From positions 185,975,128 through 186,039,127 of the forward strand of contig OZ038378.1 of NCBI GenBank assembly GCA_964036045.1: 64,000 nucleotides of DNA, given 5' to 3'. The stretch is from Eutreptiella sp. 'Long Island Sound 2002'. Taxonomy: Eukaryota; Euglenozoa; Euglenophyceae; Eutreptiales; Eutreptiaceae. Both the position numbers and the translations under genes were made by a program. This document shows, one piece after another, positions 34,288-43,719 of the stretch; position 1 is the stretch's first letter; every line of letters begins with the position of its first letter. The notes beneath the pieces are model-generated. The model did no database searches, was not told the DNA's origin, and saw only the letters and a list, made by a program, of their open reading frames with translations.

Positions 34288-35423
34288 ATGACTCGAACGG
34301 ACGTGCGGTTTGTCACCACCAAGCCGATGGGAAGACAGGTGTGCTGCCTGACTACGCATCGTGCGGGCACTCGTCCACCTCCGTGGCACTGTTACCCTTT
34401 TGGCCTGTGCCGGGGTACTGGCAGTGTGCTGTGTACGCCCCTGCTGTTCCCGCCCTTCATCTGTCAGAATTCTGACAGTGGCCTACGCTTTCTCGTCCCG
34501 CAGCTGCCCAGGTATCTATCGTATGATGAGCCGGACGTTGATGTGGTGCCCATCCAACTGGCGGGGTGGCTGCTGTGGGCGCTGCATGTGCATGACCTTG
34601 CGAACGAGAAATTCTGGGTGCTGTTCAGCGGCTGCACAACGCTGGTGGCTGACGTGATGCAGATGTGTTGGTTGCCCGTGAGTGCCGTCCTGTTGGAGAA
34701 CCGTGGCACGGCCGCTATCCGTGCAGCGGCCGATACCATTTCCGCCAGGCTCGTTAAGCAGGATCAGGCGGAGCCCGTGAAGTGGGACCAGGTGTACGAA
34801 GCGGCGATGCACGGACTGCCCATGGTGTCTTTGGAGGATGCGGCTGAGCAGCCTGAGACAGCTCCAGGTATGGTATACGGGGCTCCTTTGTGTGTCGTGG
34901 GATGCCATGCCCTCAGCGCTGTACATTTCTGCCTGTCAGAATTCTGACAGACGTGACCACACCGCTGCTGTCACAGAGGTCACCGAGCAGAAGCGGAGGT
35001 CAAAGCCTGACAAAGGGGACAAGAAGAGTCACAGGTCGTCGCAGTCCACGCAATCCAGTCCGAAGAAGGGAGGACATTCCAGCCTGAAAAAGGCATCAAA
35101 GGCCTCCAAGGAACAGGTACTGCGTGACTAGGCACGTACATATCCCAGCACAGGACAGGATCGTACGGCAGGGACGGCACAAGGATTGTGTGTTCACCCA
35201 ACGAACGTTGCAGCGACCTACAACACCTGTGTATCGCTGTTGCCTGCAGGTCTCGCAGCCGTCTGCCGCAGGCGCTTCCGAAGCCCCGAGCAGTTCTGCC
35301 CAGGCCGCCGGCAGTAAGCCCCTCGCAGTGTCGGCCTCCCACCGGACCACGGCGTTTTCGCTTTTCAAAAAGCGGCTTGAGTCCGCTACCGACAAGTCCG
35401 ACCAGAAGAAGAAGAAGAAGTAG
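34288..35423 (+). CDS. Four-exon gene, hydrophobic-core protein with Lys/Ser-rich tail; function unknown
   Basis: Exons: 34288-34338, 34504-34867, 34977-35116 and 35250-35423 (stop TAG at 35421). All three introns (165, 109 and 133 bp) are GT-AG with good donors (ACAG|GTGTGC, CCAG|GTATGG, ACAG|GTACTG) and acceptors (CCCGCAG, GTCACAG, CCTGCAG). The splices keep one open frame of 242 codons, which supports the model strongly. Residues 18-138 (exon 2) are globular and hydrophobic (QLAGWLLWALHVHDL, FWVLFSGCTTLVADVMQMCW). Exons 3 and 4 encode a disordered basic tail (EQKRRSKPDKGDKKSHRSS ... SLKKASKASKEQ) that ends in five lysines. No family recognised; the tail suggests a nucleic-acid or chromatin context or a lysine-rich sorting tail. 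Introns 1 and 2 carry an identical palindrome 25-26 nt before the acceptor. The true start may be upstream. Confidence 0.75.
34461..34478. promoter_or_regulatory. Palindrome CTGTCAGAATTCTGACAG in intron 1
   Basis: Perfect 18-bp palindrome ending 25 nt before the acceptor AG of intron 1. Its right half holds CTGAC, a good branch-point sequence; the candidate A (34475) is 28 nt from the intron end. Confidence 0.9.
34933..34950. promoter_or_regulatory. Palindrome CTGTCAGAATTCTGACAG in intron 2
   Basis: Identical to the intron 1 copy and ends 26 nt before the acceptor of intron 2; the candidate branch A is 34947. The surrounding intron sequence is otherwise unrelated. Confidence 0.9.
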
Positions 35424-35773
35424 TCGGTTGGCACCGTGGCACTGTGTTGGGGTCCATGCGTACTGCTGCGTTGGGTGCATGCTTTCCCCTTCTGCGTTGG
35501 CGTGTGGACTGTGGCTGCGTATTCCGTCGGTGTGGCCATGACCACGCATGGCTTTGGGGCTGTCGTCTCAAGTGTTCGCTGACTGCTATGCCTGTGGGTT
35601 GCGTACCTGCAGGTTGCATTCTCCGCAATGTGTGCTGTATATATATTGCTTTTGTGTGGTCTTGGGCCTGCGCACCTTGCGTGCTTCCTGCACCCCGCAC
35701 AAACCTGTTCCGAGTGTGCTTTCATTGCACGCTTTGGTTGGTACGACACCTGTCACCCTCGCTTGTTCTTGCG

Positions 35774-35791
35774 CTGTCAGAATTCTGACAG
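35774..35791. promoter_or_regulatory. Palindrome CTGTCAGAATTCTGACAG
   Basis: Exact copy, 351 bp beyond the stop codon of the four-exon gene. The nearest downstream acceptor-like AG (GGGATAG) is 21 nt away; no exon could be confirmed. Confidence 0.88.
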
Positions 35792-36114
35792 TGGCAGACT
35801 CTGTTGGGATAGATCGGTGGGTGACAAAGCATGCTTGTTTGATAGTGTGGGTTGTGCTGGACGGCCTTGGTGGTAGTCCTCCCTCCCGTTGTTTCACCGC
35901 AATGTCTTTTAGGTGTCTGTGCAGCATATGTGACACCGCTCACACAGACAGGGGTCGCCCTTACCTGTACCAACACACATGTGCCGTTTGTTGGTGCTGT
36001 CTTGCTGCCTCCGGTGGAGTGCCCCCCACCTTTGCCGCATCCCGCTGCGGCTTCTGCTCTCCTGCGTGATGCCTCCAGGGGTCCGCCCCCGTGTATTGCA
36101 TGCTCATTGGTGGA

Positions 36115-36132
36115 CTGTCAAAATTCTGACAG
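36115..36132. promoter_or_regulatory. Palindrome variant CTGTCAAAATTCTGACAG
   Basis: One base differs from the consensus (G to A, next to the central AATT), and the flanks extend the dyad by two base pairs (GA...TC). Confidence 0.8.
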
Positions 36133-36711
36133 TCGAACACGGAGTTGTTCACATGGCGCACCTCAGGCACTACACGTAGACTTCCTCGTAGGCCTTTGTG
36201 CCGGTTGAGTGCGGTCCATAGCGTCGAGCCCACCCAAATGGGGTGTGTCTCCCTTGCACTGCACCTACCCAGTCTGTTCAGCCACACACCTCCCACCTCG
36301 CACGCCTCAATATCAGGCACCGTATATATGTGGGTCCGTGTCCTTGCGGGACCACAGTCGAGGTGCAACCCTGACCCTGCATCGCACATATGCGCATGGA
36401 CGGTTAGGTCAGTTTAGATATTGCCATTTAACCCGTCTGCCATGACGGGTCTGCGGTTGTTTTCCAGGGCTGGGGCACGTGTCGTCCACTCGTATCTGGG
36501 TGCTGTAGTACAAACTGTTCCTGTGTCACTCCTGCTGTTGTAGAATGCTACTATGGGATTTTACGTGCCACTTCAGGTGGTGTCGTGTGCAGTCCCTATG
36601 CCTTTTCTGGGGGACACGCACACCGTCTGCCGTCGTTGTGCATGTCCGCACGCAGGTGTTTCTGTCACGGTGCATTCCTCATGCCTGCCACAAGTGTGCA
36701 CGTCCTGACGC

Positions 36712-36729
36712 CTGTCAGAATTCTGACAG
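36712..36729. promoter_or_regulatory. Palindrome CTGTCAGAATTCTGACAG
   Basis: Exact copy. A plausible acceptor (GTGTGCAG) lies 37 nt downstream, further than in introns 1 and 2. Confidence 0.88.
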
Positions 36730-36936
36730 CGGCACCTTGTGTTGCTGTCCCGTGGACTGTGTGCAGTGCCCCGCACTGCGAAACGCACCTTGGAGACCGT
36801 CGCACGATCATTCCTGTTGCAATTGCCTTGTAGCGCACACTTTGCTTGCGCGCTTGTTAGAAGACCTGCCATTTGCACTGTGGCCACTTTTACCCGTGGC
36901 GGCTGGATTACAAATCAGGCTTTTCCAGCAAAACGA

Positions 36937-36961
36937 CTGTCAGAATTTAGATTTCTGACAG
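36937..36961. promoter_or_regulatory. Palindrome variant with 7-bp longer loop
   Basis: CTGTCAG and CTGACAG arms are intact but separated by 11 bases (AATTTAGATTT) instead of AATT. Arms kept while the loop changed is what a hairpin would predict. Confidence 0.85.
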
Positions 36962-37150
36962 CTGTTTGGAAGAAGTTTGCCTACCGCATCAGAGAGCCCT
37001 CTGGTATACGCATGTGAACTCTGGGTCTTTGCCATGTGCCCCGCGTTGCAGGGATCCACTGTATCATATGCTGGAGACGCCCACTTTGCCAAGCACAGTC
37101 TTGAGTACTCTTTGAACTTCTGGAGTCAGCCAAAAAAAAAAAATTCCTGA

Positions 37151-37203
37151 CAGCTGCACCGTCATCCTTAAGCTGACCCTGCGTCAAAAAACTGATTCCA
37201 CTG
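37151..37203. repeat. Left terminal inverted repeat of the satellite island
   Basis: CACCGTCATCCTTAAGCTGA and flanking bases are the reverse complement of 42810-42857. About 46 of 49 aligned positions match, with one 3-bp indel. A half-palindrome CTGACAG abuts it at 37147. Confidence 0.88.
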
Positions 37204-37363
37204 ATCGCGCTGCCGCTGATTGCGCTGATTTCGCTTGTGCCTGCCGCTTCCGCAGCTTCCGCAGATTTTACGTCAGCTTCTTCCCAAATTTTCCTGCGAT
37301 GCTAATAGTGTTAGATCACTAATCACTAAAGCCGTCCAAATGGAAAATAATGAGGTGCCGCAG

Positions 37364-40300
37364 CTGCCGTCTAGAGGTTTGGGTACTAGTGCTGCCCGAA
37401 AGGTTAAAAACGCATTGAGAATGGTATGGGTAAACAATTGAACTTCGTTTCCTTGCTTAGATGTGCCTTGGTGTCGTGCATTCAACCAAACTACGTGATT
37501 TTTGCGCAAAAATCTTTTATGCTTGGTTTTTGTAAGTGAAATCAGCTTCCGTCTAGAGGTTTGGGTACTAGGGTGCTCCCCGAAAGGTCAAAAACGCATT
37601 GAGAATGGTATGGGTAAATAATGATTGCAATTGAACTCCGTTTCCTTGCTTAGATGTGCCTTGGTGTCGTGCATTCAACCAAACTACGTGATTTTTGCGC
37701 AAGAATCACTTATGCTTGGTTTTTGTAAGTGAAATCAGCTTCCGTCTAGAGGTTTGGGTACTAGAGTGCTCCCCGAAAGGTTAAAAACGCATTGAGAATG
37801 GTATGGGTAAATAATGATTGCAATTGAACTTCGTTTCCTTGCTTAGATGTGCCTTGGTGTCGTGCATTCAACCAAACTACGTGATTTTTGCGCAAAATTT
37901 ACTTATGCTTGGTTTTTGTAAGTGAAATCAGCTTCCGTCTAGAGGTTTGGGTATCAGAGTGCTCCCCGAAAGGTCAAAAACGCATTGAGAATGGTATGGG
38001 TAATTAATGATTGCAATTGAACTTCGTTTCATTGCTTAGATGTGCCTTGGTGTCGTGCATTCAACCAAACTACGTGATTTTTGCGCAAGAATCACTTATG
38101 CTTGGTTTTTGTAAGTGAAATCAGCTTCCGTCTAGAGGTTTGGGTACTAGAGTGCTCCCCGAAAGGTTAAAAACGCATTGAGAATGGTATGGGTAAATAA
38201 TGATTGCAATTGAACTTCGTTTCCTTGCTTAGATGTGCCTTGGTGTCGTGCATTCAACCAAACTACGTGATTTTTGCGCAAAATTTACTTCTGCTTGGTT
38301 TTTGTAAGTGAAATCAGCTTCCGTCTAGAGGTTTGGGTATCAGAGTGCTCCCCGAAAGGTCAAAAACGCATTGAGAATGGTATGGGTAAATAATGATTGC
38401 AATTGAACTTCGTTTCCTTGCTTAGATGTGCCTTGGTGTCGTGCATTCAACCAAACTACGTGATTTTTGCGCAAAAATCACTTATGCTTGGTTTTTGTAA
38501 GTGAAATCAGCTTCCGTCTAGAGGTTTGGGTACTAGAGTGCTCCCCGAAAGGTTAAAAACGCATTGAGAATGGTATGGGTAAATAATGATTGCAATTGAA
38601 CTTCGTTTCCTTGCTTAGATGTGCCTTGGTGTCGTGCATTCAACCAAACTACGTGATTTTTGCGCAAAATTTACTTATGCTTGGTTTTTGTAAGTGAAAT
38701 CAGCTTCCGTCTAGAGGTTTGGGTACTAGAGTGCTCCCCGAAAGGTCAAAAACGCATTGAGAATGGTATGGGTAATTAATGATTGCAATTGAACTTCGTT
38801 TCCTTGCTTAGATGTGCCTTGGTGTCGTGCATTCAACCAAACTACGTGATTTTTGCGCAAGAATCACTTCTGCTTGGTTTTTGTAAGTGAAATCAGCTTC
38901 CGTCTAGAGGTTTGGGTACTAGAGTGCTCCCCGAAAGGTTAAAAACGCATTGAGAATGGTATGGGTAAATAATGATTGCAATTGAACTTCGTTTCCTTGC
39001 TTAGATGTGCCTTGGTGTCGTGCATTCAACCAAACTACGTGATTTTTGCGCAAAATTTACTTATGCTTGGTTTTTGTAAGTGAAATCAGCTTCCGTCTAG
39101 AGGTTTGGGTATCAGAGTGCTCCCCGAAAGGTCAAAAACGCATTGAGAATGGTATGGGTAATTAATGATTGCAATTGAACTTCGTTTCATTGCTTAGATG
39201 TGCCTTGGTGTCGTGCATTCAACCAAACTACGTGATTTTTGCGCAAGAATCACTTATGCTTGGTTTTTGTAAGTGAAATCAGCTTCCGTCTAGAGGTTTG
39301 GGTACTAGAGTGCTCCCCGAAAGGTTAAAAACGCATTGAGAATGGTATGGGTAAATAATGATTGCAATTGAACTTCGTTTCCTTGCTTAGATGTGCCTTG
39401 GTGTCGTGCATTCAACCAAACTACGTGATTTTTGCGCAAAATTTACTTCTGCTTGGTTTTTGTAAGTGAAATCAGCTTCCGTCTAGAGGTTTGGGTATCA
39501 GAGTGCTCCCCGAAAGGTCAAAAACGCATTGAGAATGGTATGGGTAAATAATGATTGCAATTGAACTTCGTTTCCTTGCTTAGATGTGCCTTGGTGTCGT
39601 GCATTCAACCAAACTACGTGATTTTTGCGCAAAAATCACTTATGCTTGGTTTTTGTAAGTGAAATCAGCTTCCGTCTAGAGGTTTGGGTACTAGAGTGCT
39701 CCCCGAAAGGTTAAAAACGCATTGAGAATGGTATGGGTAAATAATGATTGCAATTGAACTTCGTTTCCTTGCTTAGATGTGCCTTGGTGTCGTGCATTCA
39801 ACCAAACTACGTGATTTTTGCGCAAAATTTACTTATGCTTGGTTTTTGTAAGTGAAATCAGCTTCCGTCTAGAGGTTTGGGTACTAGAGTGCTCCCCGAA
39901 AGGTCAAAAACGCATTGAGAATGGTATGGGTAATTAATGATTGCAATTGAACTTCGTTTCCTTGCTTAGATGTGCCTTGGTGTCGTGCATTCAACCAAAC
40001 TACGTGATTTTTGCGCAAGAATCACTTCTGCTTGGTTTTTGTAAGTGAAATCAGCTTCCGTCTAGAGGTTTGGGTACTAGAGTGCTCCCCGAAAGGTTAA
40101 AAACGCATTGAGAATGGTATGGGTAAATAATGATTGCAATTGAACTTCGTTTCCTTGCTTAGATGTGCCTTGGTGTCGTGCATTCAACCAAACTACGTGA
40201 TTTTTGCGCAAAATTTACTTATGCTTGGTTTTTGTAAGTGAAATCAGCTTCCGTCTAGAGGTTTGGGTACTAGAGTGCTCCCCGAAAGGTCAAAAACGCA

Positions 40301-42262
40301 TTGAGAATGGTATGGGTAAATAATTATTGCAATTGAACTCCGTTTCCTTGCTTAGATGTGCCTTGGTGTCGTGCATTCAACCAAACTACGTGATTTTTGC
40401 GCAAAAATCACTTATGCTTGGTTTTTGTAAGTGAAATCAGCTTCCGTCTAGAGGTTTGGGTACTAGAGTGCTCCCCGAAAGGTTAAAAACGCATTGAGAA
40501 TGGTATGGGTAAATAATTATTGCAATTGAACTTCGTTTCCTTGCTTAGATGTGCCTTGGTGTCGTGCATTCAACCAAACTACGTGATTTTTGCGCAAGAA
40601 TCACTTCTGCTTGGTTTTTGTAAGTGAAATCAGCTTCCGTCTAGAGGTTTGGGTACTAGAGTGCTCCCCGAAAGGTTAAAAACGCATTGAGAATGGTATG
40701 GGTAAATAATGATTGCAATTGAACTTCGTTTCCTTGCTTAGATGTGCCTTGGTGTCGTGCATTCAACCAAACTACGTGATTTTTGCGCAAAAATCACTTA
40801 TGCTTGGTTTTTGTAAGTGAAATCAGCTTCCGTCTAGAGGTTTGGGTACTAGAGTGCTCCCCGAAAGGTCAAAAACGCATTGAGAATGGTATGGGTAATT
40901 AATGATTGCAATTGAACTTCGTTTCCTTGCTTAGATGTGCCTTGGTGTCGTGCATTCAACCAAACTACGTGATTTTTGCGCAAAAATCACTTATGCTTGG
41001 TTTTTGTAAGTGAAATCAGCTTCCGTCTAGAGGTTTGGGTACTAGAGTGCTCCCCGAAAGGTTAAAAACGCATTGAGAATGGTATGGGTAAATAATGATT
41101 GCAATTGAACTTCGTTTCCTTGCTTAGATGTGCCTTGGTGTCGTGCATTCAACCAAACTACGTGATTTTTGCGCAAGAATCACTTCTGCTTGGTTTTTGT
41201 AAGTGAAATCAGCTTCCGTCTAGAGGTTTGGGTACTAGAGTGCTCCCCGAAAGGTTAAAAACGCACTGAGAATGGTATGGGTAAATAATGCTTGCAATTG
41301 AACTTCGTTTCCTTGCTTAGATGTGCCTTGGTGTCGTGCATTCAACCAAACTACGTGATTTTTGCGCAAAAATCACTTATGCTTGGTTTTTGTAAGTGAA
41401 ATCAGCTTCCATCTAGAGGTTTGGGTACTAGAGTGCTCCCCGAAAGGTTAAAAACGCATTGAGAATGGTATGGGTAAATAATTATTGCAATTGAACTTCG
41501 TTTCCTTGCTTAGATGTGCCATGGTGTCGTGCATTCAACCAAACTACGTGATTTTTGCGCAAAATTTACTTATGCTTGGTTTTTGTAAGTGAAATCAGCT
41601 TCCGTCTAGAGGTTTGGGTACTAGAGTGCTCCCCGAAAGGTCAAAAACGCATTGAGAATGGTATGGGTAAATAATTATTGCAATTGAACTCCGTTTCCTT
41701 GCTTAGATGTGCCTTGGTGTCGTGCATTCAACCAAACTACGTGATTTTTGCGCAAAAATCACTTCTGCTTGGTTTTTGTAAGTGAAATCAGCTTCCGTCT
41801 AGAGGTTTGGGTACTAGAGTGCTCCCCGAAAGGTTAAAAACGCATTGAGAATGGTATGGGTAAATAATGATTGCAATTGAACTTCGTTTCCTTGCTTAGA
41901 TGTGCCTTGGTGTCGTGCATTCAACCAAACTACGTGATTTTTGCGCAAAATTTACTTATGCTTGGTTTTTGTAAGTGAAATCAGCTTCCGTCTAGAGGTT
42001 TGGGTACTAGAGTGCTCCCCGAAAGGTCAAAAACGCATTGAGAATGGTATGGGTAATTAATTATTGCAATTGAACTTCGTTTCCTTGCTTAGATGTGCCT
42101 TGGTGTCGTGCATTCAACCAAACTACGTGATTTTTGCGCAAGAATCACTTCTGCTTGGTTTTTGTAAGTGAAATCAGCTTCCGTCTAGAGGTTTGGGTAC
42201 TAGAGTGCTCCCCGAAAGGTCAAAAACGCATTGAGAATGGTATGGGTAAATAATGATTGCAA
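37364..42262. repeat. 193-bp satellite array, ~25 copies, with six-unit higher-order repeat
   Basis: Unit starts (CTTCCGTCTAGAGG) fall at 37546 and then exactly every 193 bp to 42178; a slightly shorter first copy starts at 37364 and the last copy is truncated at 42262. Units differ at a few diagnostic sites: GTACTAGAG or GTATCAGAG, GGTTAAA or GGTCAAA, AAATAATGA or AATTAATGA, and AAAATTTAC, AAGAATCAC or AAAAATCAC. Units 2-7 (37739-38896) and 8-13 (38897-40054) show the same order of variants, including a private TTTCATTGC in units 3 and 9, so the array has a 1,158-bp higher-order repeat. No coding potential. Confidence 0.97.
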
Positions 42263-42828
42263 GTTAGAAGGATAAAGGCATTAAGTAAAAACAGTGAAAA
42301 AGTTGTGAAAAAGAAGTGGAATCAGTGCAAGCACTTAAAAAAGATGGGGTGCCAAGAGGTGCCATCCCGGTTGTGCTAATGCGCAATTTGGCTGTGGGGA
42401 ACACTTATACGATAATAATTTATGTCCAAGGTGGCAAGTTAGAAGGAAGTGAAATCAGTGAAAAAAGTTCTGAAAAAGAAGTGGAATCAGTGCAAGCAGT
42501 GAAAAAAGATGGGGTGCCAAGAGGTGCCATCCCGGTTGTGCTAATGCGCAATTTGGCTGTGGGGAACACTTATACGATAATAATTTATGTCCAAGGTGGC
42601 AAGTTAGAAGGAAGTGAAATCAGTGAAAAAAGTTCTGAAAAAGAAGTGGAATCAGTGCAAGCAGTGAAAAAAGATGGGGTGCCAAGAGGTGCCATCCCGG
42701 TTGTGCTAATGCGCAATTTGGCTGTGGGGAACACTTATACGATAATAATTTATGTCCAAGGTGGCAAGTTAGAAGGAAGTGAAATCAGTGAAAAAAGTTC
42801 TGAAAAAGAAGTGAAATCAGTTTTGTGA
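42261..42828 (+). repeat. 165-bp coding-compatible tandem repeat (three copies plus partials)
   Basis: Period exactly 165 bp (repeat points 42431, 42596 and 42761), i.e. 55 codons, and the plus frame is open throughout (42316-42828), with a TGA at 42826. Each unit encodes a Lys/Glu-rich stretch plus VPRGAIPVVLMRNLAVGNTY and TIIIYVQGG. The frame begins only with GTG, so it is not a standalone gene as it stands; an exon of a spliced gene or remnant of the host element's ORF is possible. A degenerate copy joins it to the 193-bp array. Confidence 0.85.
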
Positions 42829-42857
42829 CGAAGGGTCAGCTTAAGGATGACGGTGCT
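42810..42857. repeat. Right terminal inverted repeat of the satellite island
   Basis: Reverse complement of 37151-37203. The pair bounds a 5.7-kb unit containing both satellites. Confidence 0.88.
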
Positions 42858-43166
42858 GTTTGGAAGGAGATGTGTGGGGGAGCTGAAAATGATGCTCAGG
42901 GCCATGGTTGCGTCGCCATCCGATTCCCGAGTGCGTGCAAAGCAGGTGCCACAGACCGGGTGACTGGACGGCCAACAGTGACCCCCGTGGAAATGGGTGT
43001 TTCCCCCCTTTTGATCATCAAAACTGACCGAAACCCCCCTCCACACCAGGTTTTTTCCTACTGGTTTTGGGGCCGATAAGTAGCAATATGTGGTGCAGAG
43101 GGGGTGTTCCGTCACCGTGCGGGAGTGCGCTGCAGACAAACCTCGGTTTCCACCACTCCATTTTCA

Positions 43167-43184
43167 CTGTCAGAATTCTGACAG
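43167..43184. promoter_or_regulatory. Palindrome CTGTCAGAATTCTGACAG before a likely 3' splice site
   Basis: Exact copy; 24 nt downstream, after a pyrimidine-rich stretch, is CACCCCCAG (AG at 43207-43208). The spacing equals that in introns 1 and 2 of the 34288 gene. I infer an acceptor of a 5' UTR exon of the EGF/TSP1 gene at 43720. Confidence 0.75.
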
Positions 43185-43719
43185 TGCCCCTTTTGTTCGC
43201 ACCCCCAGTTGGGCCGCCTAAGGGCGTGGCATCCCCCCCCCCTCTACCCTCCCCTAAAGCATACGGTCCCAGTCCAGGTTACTTGGCCAAAGAGGGCCAG
43301 CACACGCAAGGTGACTTGGGGGAAAGACAGTAACATTAGGGTGCCTTTCTCTGTTTGTAGCATAGAAACACTGTCGTGTTGACAAAACAAGGCCAACAGG
43401 CGCAGTGATTTGTATGGTAGCACATTTGTATCATACCAATGATCTCATGGAACTGCCGAACATTGCTGCATATGCATACCGGGACGTGCATGTGTAGAGC
43501 GCTTTGAGACCTGCTTGTGCCTCCCCCCCCAATTCTAGCCCTCCCAAAAAAAAACACCCTCAAATTATTCCTTGGGTGGTAGATGACAACAACTATGGTC
43601 AGGCATGAGACGAATAACAAAGAAGTTGCTCTACTGTCCGCAGGCAGACGACTCTTTGATATGTTCTGTCTGGCCCGCTCCCGTGCTTTTTCTTTTTGCA
43701 GAAATCAGTTTGACGATCA

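Larger units (their letters stand above)
35424..37146. other. 3' region of the four-exon gene and intergenic DNA with further palindromes
   Basis: Several frames are open but none looks like a protein (Cys/Leu/Val-rich). Four more copies of the palindrome fall here. Unrecognised exons of this or another gene are possible. Confidence 0.4.

Noticed and set aside
37364-42262. CRISPR array
   Set aside because: The 193-bp units are contiguous tandem copies without unique spacers, in a eukaryotic context.
42316-42828. Independent gene for the 55-residue repeat protein
   Set aside because: No ATG starts the frame and it lies wholly inside a tandem repeat; reported as a coding-compatible repeat instead.
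36961-42866. GCTGTTTGGAAG at 36961 and 42855 as a target-site duplication of the satellite island
   Set aside because: The left copy lies about 175 bp from the left inverted repeat rather than next to it, so it is not a proper target duplication.
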